This document shows, in pieces, positions 60,832-64,000 of a DNA stretch of 64,000 nt (positions within the stretch are counted from its first letter, which is position 1; every line of letters begins with the position of its first letter). This DNA comes from CAIZWU01 sp942492905 (GTDB lineage Bacteria; Verrucomicrobiota; Verrucomicrobiia; Verrucomicrobiales; V1-33). Position numbers and translations under genes: made by a program. The DNA is taken from NCBI GenBank assembly GCA_942492905.1, contig OW818657.1:2914001-2978000 (forward strand), written 5' to 3'. The notes beneath the pieces were generated by a model. The model ran no database searches. It saw only the letters and a program-made list of their open reading frames with translations, and was not told the DNA's origin.

Positions 60832-61326
60832 ATGAGTGATCACGACCCATTTAACGAACCTGAGCAAGCACATCCAACAGCTCGGGAACTCATGCCCGAG
60901 GAGTTCTTTTGGGATTGTGCCGATGAAGATGCGCCATTCGGGAGCGATGAAGGATGGGACGCATACTACGAGTGGCGAAGCTGGCGGGCTGACAACCCCG
61001 CAGGCGAGCTGAAGGACTGCATCTCGTGGATCGTTTCGGATCGCCTCGACGAATACAACGAAAGTCTCCACTCCGATGCTCTGGTTGAGAGAGACCTCGA
61101 ATCGCCCGATGATGCATTTATGGCAGAGGGTTTCGACATCTTCACTCTCGACACGACAATCATTGCAACAGGACTCGGACAGCTAATCGATGAAGGGAAG
61201 ATTGACGCATCAGCGAAGTCGTATCTCATGGTAGCCGTCTCGCGGCAACTGCATCCAAAAATCTGTGGTAGTGACGAGCGCCGGATCATTCTTGAAGCCA
61301 CTCGACGAGTGATCAACGCCGCATAA
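60832..61326 (+). CDS. Cassette 3: YfeS-like protein
   Basis: A 164-aa acidic cytoplasmic protein. The N-terminal segment HPTARELMPEEFFWDC, then APFGSDEGWDAYYEWRSW, resembles the YfeS type of uncharacterised proteins. The C-terminal half is helical (IIATGLGQLIDEGKIDASAKSYLMVAVSRQL). ATG at 60832 is used because it falls just inside the cassette boundary. The ATG 24 bp upstream lies in the attC2 end. The stop is 11 bp before attC3. The resemblance to YfeS is from memory of the motif pattern and needs a profile search. The molecular role of that family is unknown. Confidence 0.68.
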   Translation: MSDHDPFNEPEQAHPTARELMPEEFFWDCADEDAPFGSDEGWDAYYEWRSWRADNPAGELKDCISWIVSDRLDEYNESLHSDALVERDLESPDDAFMAEGFDIFTLDTTIIATGLGQLIDEGKIDASAKSYLMVAVSRQLHPKICGSDERRIILEATRRVINAA

Positions 61327-61336
61327 AAACAATAAT

Positions 61337-61461
61337 GGAGAACAAGTCGTCGCTCTCAATACCTGCCCCGTCGCGAGTTCAATTCGTCATGATCACTACA
61401 AACTCAACCCGCTGTCGAAGCCTCGCCCCCGGGCAGGTGTGAGAGGACTTCGACGTTCGGC
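61337..61461 (+). other. attC site 3
   Basis: First box GGAGAAC (61337-61343) is the reverse complement of GTTCTCC that opens cassette 3. Arms around CTCTCAATACCTGCCC (61353-61368) and GGGCAGGTGTGAGAG (61431-61445) pair with small bulges. It ends TTCGACGTTCGGC with the cut after G61455. Confidence 0.9.
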
Positions 61462-61476
61462 AGGAAAACTTGTGCT

Positions 61477-61794
61477 ATGTCTCTCTTTAGAAAACAGCCA
61501 TCGAAGGCAGATGATCTAGAGCTGATTCAAGCGTTGCGAGGTTTCGTTGGCGCTTTCGAACTGCTATTTCATCACGATTGGGATTACGCAAAGACCATGA
61601 TTGGCGATGAGGAGGAGGGTTGCACATTCCTCAAGCCCGGATTAGACGATGAGACCGAAGATTGGGGTGCTCGAGGTGAACTACTTGAGAGGTATCGAAG
61701 CCTCAGATCGCTCATGGATGCCCGCGGGATCACTTCGGATATCAACCCAAATATGGAGAGAGCCCTCAAAGAATATGGACAATGGAAGCTGTAA
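61477..61794 (+). CDS. Cassette 4: small hypothetical protein
   Basis: A 105-aa acidic, largely helical protein (DDLELIQALRGFVGAFELLF, GELLERYRSLRSLMDARG) with an aromatic central part, HHDWDYAKTMIGDEEEGCTFL. It starts 21 bp inside cassette 4, behind AGGA at 61462-61465, and stops 8 bp before attC4. No family was recognised. The length and composition are typical of the small single-domain proteins found in gene cassettes. Confidence 0.7.
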   Translation: MSLFRKQPSKADDLELIQALRGFVGAFELLFHHDWDYAKTMIGDEEEGCTFLKPGLDDETEDWGARGELLERYRSLRSLMDARGITSDINPNMERALKEYGQWKL

Positions 61795-61802
61795 AAATCC
61801 AA

Positions 61803-61933
61803 GCCGAACAAGGCGCGGCTGGGCAACCCCTACCAGCCCGCTGTTTCGTCGGTGCCTTTCCGCAACTCCAAACTTCACCCCCGTTTCGACGCTCGCCCTC
61901 GCTGGTAGAGTTGCCAGCGCTTGAACGTTCTCC
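61803..61933 (+). other. attC site 4
   Basis: First box GCCGAAC (61803-61809) is the reverse complement of GTTCGGC that opens cassette 4. Arms GCTGGGCAACCCCTACCAGC (61818-61837) and GCTGGTAGAGTTGCCAGC (61901-61918) pair with two bulges. It ends TTGAACGTTCTCC with the cut after G61927. Confidence 0.9.
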
Positions 61934-61948
61934 AACATTATTGAAGCC

Positions 61949-62926
61949 ATGAGAGCGCGTGCCAAAAGGCGACTGATGATCATCGGCTCGGGTGCGCTAC
62001 TGTTACTGGGAGTGGGGGCAAGCCAGCTTCCTTCGATAGGCGCAGCATTGATACTGCACCCCGTGCACCGGCATGTTTTCGTGGCACCGCCACCCGGATA
62101 CCATGAAGTGACTTTCCGTGGTGAAGGTGTGAGCCTCCAGGGATGGCGGGGCCAGGCGGTCGGCAATCGTCGGGGAACATTGATCTACCTCCATGGCGTT
62201 GCGGACAACCGCGCGAGCGGTGCAGGAGTGATCGAGCGTTTCCGCAAGCGCGGCTTCGATGTGGTGGCCTACGACAGTCGCGCCCACGGAGATTCCGGTG
62301 GTGAGGCATCCACCTATGGGTTTTTTGAGAAAGAGGATCTGCGACGGGTAATGGATACCCTTGACCCCGGCCCGGTCGTGCTAATCGGCAGTTCGCTTGG
62401 AGCCGCCGTGGCGCTGCAGGTGGCTGCCGTTGATCGAAGGATCTCGGCAGTGGTCGCAGCGGAATCGTTTTCCGATCTGCGAACCGTGGTGACGGAACGG
62501 GCACCCTTTTTCTTTACCCCCGACACCGTCATGAGAGCCATGAAACTCGCCGAGCAAAAGGGAAGTTTTCAGATAGATGCGGTGAGTCCTGTATTGGCGG
62601 CCGGGACAATCACAGCTTCCGTGTTGCTCATCCACGGAGCTTCCGACTCGGCAACCCCGGCGGAACACTCCCGCCGTGTGTTTGCGGCCCTAGCCGGACC
62701 GAAACGCCTGATCCTTGTTCCGGGAGCGGGGCACAACGAATCCCTTCAGGGTAATATCTGGGAGGAAATCGAGCACTGGCTTGACATGATTGTAAGCCCC
62801 TCGTCGGGAGAACAACCGGGCGCTGGTCAACCGGCTACCAAGCCCGCACACAAAGTTCCGGCGAAAGTTGAACCCTCAACCCCCACGTCGGAGGATGCCC
62901 CCGGTAGCCGGATGGCAGGCCCGTAA
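61949..62926 (+). CDS. Cassette 5: membrane-anchored alpha/beta hydrolase
   Basis: A 325-aa protein. The N-terminal helix LMIIGSGALLLLGVGASQL anchors or exports it. The hydrolase core has the oxyanion loop YLHGVADN, the nucleophile elbow IGSSLGAAVAL (Ser), the acid strand LLIHGASDSATP (Asp) and the catalytic His in VPGAGHNES, so all three catalytic residues are present. The order and the Y.SRAHGDS motif resemble BEM46/YqkD-type serine hydrolases. The last 40 residues (EQPGAGQPATKPAHK...) are encoded by attC5, and the TAA stop lies in its final GTAACGTT. Substrate unknown. Confidence 0.85.
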   Translation: MRARAKRRLMIIGSGALLLLGVGASQLPSIGAALILHPVHRHVFVAPPPGYHEVTFRGEGVSLQGWRGQAVGNRRGTLIYLHGVADNRASGAGVIERFRKRGFDVVAYDSRAHGDSGGEASTYGFFEKEDLRRVMDTLDPGPVVLIGSSLGAAVALQVAAVDRRISAVVAAESFSDLRTVVTERAPFFFTPDTVMRAMKLAEQKGSFQIDAVSPVLAAGTITASVLLIHGASDSATPAEHSRRVFAALAGPKRLILVPGAGHNESLQGNIWEEIEHWLDMIVSPSSGEQPGAGQPATKPAHKVPAKVEPSTPTSEDAPGSRMAGP

Positions 62927-62934
62927 CGTTCACC
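62807..62934 (+). other. attC site 5
   Basis: First box GGAGAAC (62807-62813) is the reverse complement of GTTCTCC that opens cassette 5. Arms CTGGTCAACCGGCTACC (62823-62839) and GGTAGCCGGATGGCAG (62903-62918) pair imperfectly. It ends CCGTAACGTTCACC with the cut after G62928. It overlaps the 3' end of the hydrolase gene. Confidence 0.9.
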
Positions 62935-62938
62935 ACAA

Positions 62939-63094
62939 ATGGAGACACATCCCCAAGCAGCCAAAATCAACGGGTTTGAGCTACCGAAATCCGTAAGGGA
63001 CTTCCTTCCAAGAGAGGCGGTCAAGCACCTTGATTTCAGAGTGCTCAACAATGTCTTCGGGGTCGATCTCGAGATGGATCTGAAGTGCAGTTGA
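62939..63094 (+). pseudogene. Cassette 6: truncated cassette gene
   Basis: A 51-codon frame starting 10 bp after the attC5 cut, at the position expected for a cassette gene (METHPQAAKINGFELPKSVRDF...). It then runs into unrelated sequence and stops. No GGTGAAC box, which would open this cassette's own attC given its GTTCACC start, is found downstream. I therefore interpret it as the 5' remnant of a cassette whose remainder was deleted. A genuine tiny protein cannot be excluded. Confidence 0.5.
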
Positions 63095-63493
63095 CGCCGA
63101 GGACCTCGTGGTTGTCCGCAAAGCAACGGGTCTCAATCGCGGCAGGAGGAGCGGTCATGTCACAAGATCCGACAATTTCCGGGCGATGCAATATTTGCGA
63201 AAGGCAGCTGGCAGCCACCCCTCCGGTCCCCCAGCTGACCGTGTCGTGCCCGAGGAGACCTCGGCCCGGTAAAGGCTGGATGGCTGTCTTTTCCCAATCC
63301 CTGTAAGCAAGAGCCAATGCCCGGCCATCCCGGCAGCGCCCGCCCGCTCCTGCTGATGGGTGAGGAGCCGGCCGGGCAGGGCATCAAACCCGCACTGGCC
63401 GGCCTGACGAAGCAGATGCGCCGCCCCATGGGATGGGCTGTGCCAGGTTCCGTTTGGGGCTGGAACTCAGTGTATGCCTGATCCTCTGGACCC
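63095..63493. other. Gene-free junction region
   Basis: About 400 bp without a convincing gene. It contains an imperfect long hairpin, GCCCGCCCGCTCCT with AGGAGCCGGCCGGGC (63338-63377). GC content returns to the higher level of the core chromosome, which fits the end of the cassette array lying near 63.1 kb. Confidence 0.5.
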
Positions 63494-63648
63494 TTGTAAA
63501 TCTCCTGAATTTCTTGCAAATCCTGGTGGGGGCGGATAGGGTCAGGAATATCCAGCCAGATCCATTGAGGCCGAACCTTCACAAACCACCAGTCCTTCCA
63601 ACTATGCCTCATCTTGAAATGGATATGTCATCAGATCTGGTGGCATCC
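63494..63648 (+). repeat. Dispersed ~150-bp repeat, copy B (right of cassette array)
   Basis: Aligns end to end with copy A (59273-59430), beginning TTGTAAATCTCCTGAATTTC and ending GGTGGCATCCATAG. It has the same orientation as copy A but is diverged, with at least one single-base indel. It lies immediately upstream of the last, incomplete gene of the window. Confidence 0.85.
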
Positions 63649-63676
63649 ATAGACTGTTTGGCCAAGAAATAGAAAA

Positions 63677-64000
63677 ATGAAAATCCTCCTGCTTGCCATC
63701 CTGACCACATTGGCCGCCGGAGCCGAATTGGTGGAGACGACGATTGAGTGGAGGCCAGCGTGTGATGGAGCAACAATTGATGTGATCTCGGACGGTACTA
63801 AGATCCAAAGCGTTCGTGCGTTTGCCGCGCATTCGTTGAACTTCCGGGAGTGGACGATTCACTATGTGGACGGAATTGCCGTCACGGCGGAATACCGGGA
63901 AAGGGAGCGGGGGAAGATCAAGGAGGGCGACCGTGCCGGCGAGGATTCTGGCGATAACCCGATCAAAAGGCTGGTGGTATTCAAAGCGGTCGAGGGTAAG
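63677..64000 (+). CDS. Exported hypothetical protein, 3' partial
   Basis: The frame starts at ATG 63677 and is still open at the right edge after 108 codons. The N-terminus MKILLLAILTTLAAGAE is a signal peptide. The visible mature part (VETTIEWRPACDGATIDVIS, REWTIHYVDGIAVTAEYRER) is beta-strand-rich and not assigned to a family. The leader (AATAGAAAA) lacks a strong ribosome binding site. It lies outside the cassette array and just after repeat copy B. Confidence 0.6.
   Translation, partial: MKILLLAILTTLAAGAELVETTIEWRPACDGATIDVISDGTKIQSVRAFAAHSLNFREWTIHYVDGIAVTAEYRERERGKIKEGDRAGEDSGDNPIKRLVVFKAVEGK

Larger units (their letters stand above)
59437..62928 (+). mobile_element. Integron gene-cassette array (five complete cassettes, no integrase in window)
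   Basis: Cassettes span 59437-60220, 60221-60813, 60814-61455, 61456-61927 and 61928-62928, and a truncated sixth begins at 62929. Each has one gene starting 10-21 bp inside the boundary and ends in an attC-like imperfect palindrome of about 90-130 bp. Boundaries are set at G|TT of the box GTTCNNN. The opening box of every cassette is the exact reverse complement of the first box of its own attC, as expected for IntI-mobilised circles. All genes point the same way. The DNA is less GC-rich and differs in codon use from the core genes. No tyrosine recombinase gene was seen, so within this window it is a cluster of attC sites lacking integrase. Confidence 0.9.

Noticed and set aside
63160..63612. 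150-codon minus-strand frame beginning inside repeat copy B
   Set aside because: The equivalent part of copy A carries stops and a frame-shifting indel, and the rest is Pro/Arg/Gly-rich junction sequence. A decayed gene fragment is possible, but a functional gene is not supported.

Overview
The window is a high-GC bacterial chromosome segment, most probably from Verrucomicrobiota. This is inferred from the gene content: a MurC-MurB fusion, tandem glutamate synthase large subunits, secreted multidomain proteins with BACON, pre-peptidase and propeller domains, large paralogous helical-repeat proteins, a giant alpha-2-macroglobulin-like protein, and short palindromic intergenic repeats of the 'CCTGGGGCAACGCCCCAGG' type. 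No rRNA, phage or CRISPR locus was seen. One tRNA is present, tRNA-Leu(UAG).

Layout. 0-7.1 kb: a partial secreted nuclease/phosphatase, a glycolate-oxidase-type FAD enzyme, an ArsC/Spx-like protein, a GT2 plus GT39-type membrane glycosyltransferase pair, and CTP synthase (pyrG). 7.3-13.7 kb: one exported alpha-2-macroglobulin-like protein of about 2150 aa. 13.9-17 kb: a VapBC-type toxin-antitoxin pair, tRNA-Leu, a FIST sensory-domain protein, and a degenerate Mrr-like/bactofilin/zinc-ribbon protein. 17.1-28.1 kb: a nitrogen-assimilation operon with two successive gltB genes and gltD, preceded by a consensus sigma-54 promoter. 28.2-35 kb: a MogA-like protein, two helical-repeat paralogues, an L,D-transpeptidase, a gamma-glutamylcyclotransferase-like protein, an aldo/keto reductase and a YiiX-type permuted papain-fold protein. 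35.1-54.4 kb: an M6-like metalloprotease, a SNF2 helicase, trpE, a helix-hairpin-helix protein, a DCC-family protein, a very large ABCG-like transporter, MurC-MurB and MgtE.

From 54.4 kb to the end the window becomes accessory. It is gene-poor and repeat-rich, with REP-like palindromes, 44-bp and 15-bp tandem repeats, a 27-bp inverted repeat, and a continuous array of about 25 units with a strict 22-bp period (57.33-57.87 kb).

The most notable discovery is at 59.44-62.93 kb. It is a string of five complete gene cassettes plus one truncated cassette, each ending in an attC-like imperfect hairpin, i.e. an integron cassette array with no integrase gene in the window. The assignment checks itself: the 7-base box that opens each cassette (GTTCTGC, GTTCGGT, GTTCTCC, GTTCGGC, GTTCTCC) is the exact reverse complement of the box that opens that cassette's own attC (GCAGAAC, ACCGAAC, GGAGAAC, GCCGAAC, GGAGAAC). 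The cassettes encode a lipoprotein, an exported protein, a YfeS-like protein, a small unknown protein and an alpha/beta hydrolase. A diverged repeat of about 150 bp lies in direct orientation on both sides of the array.
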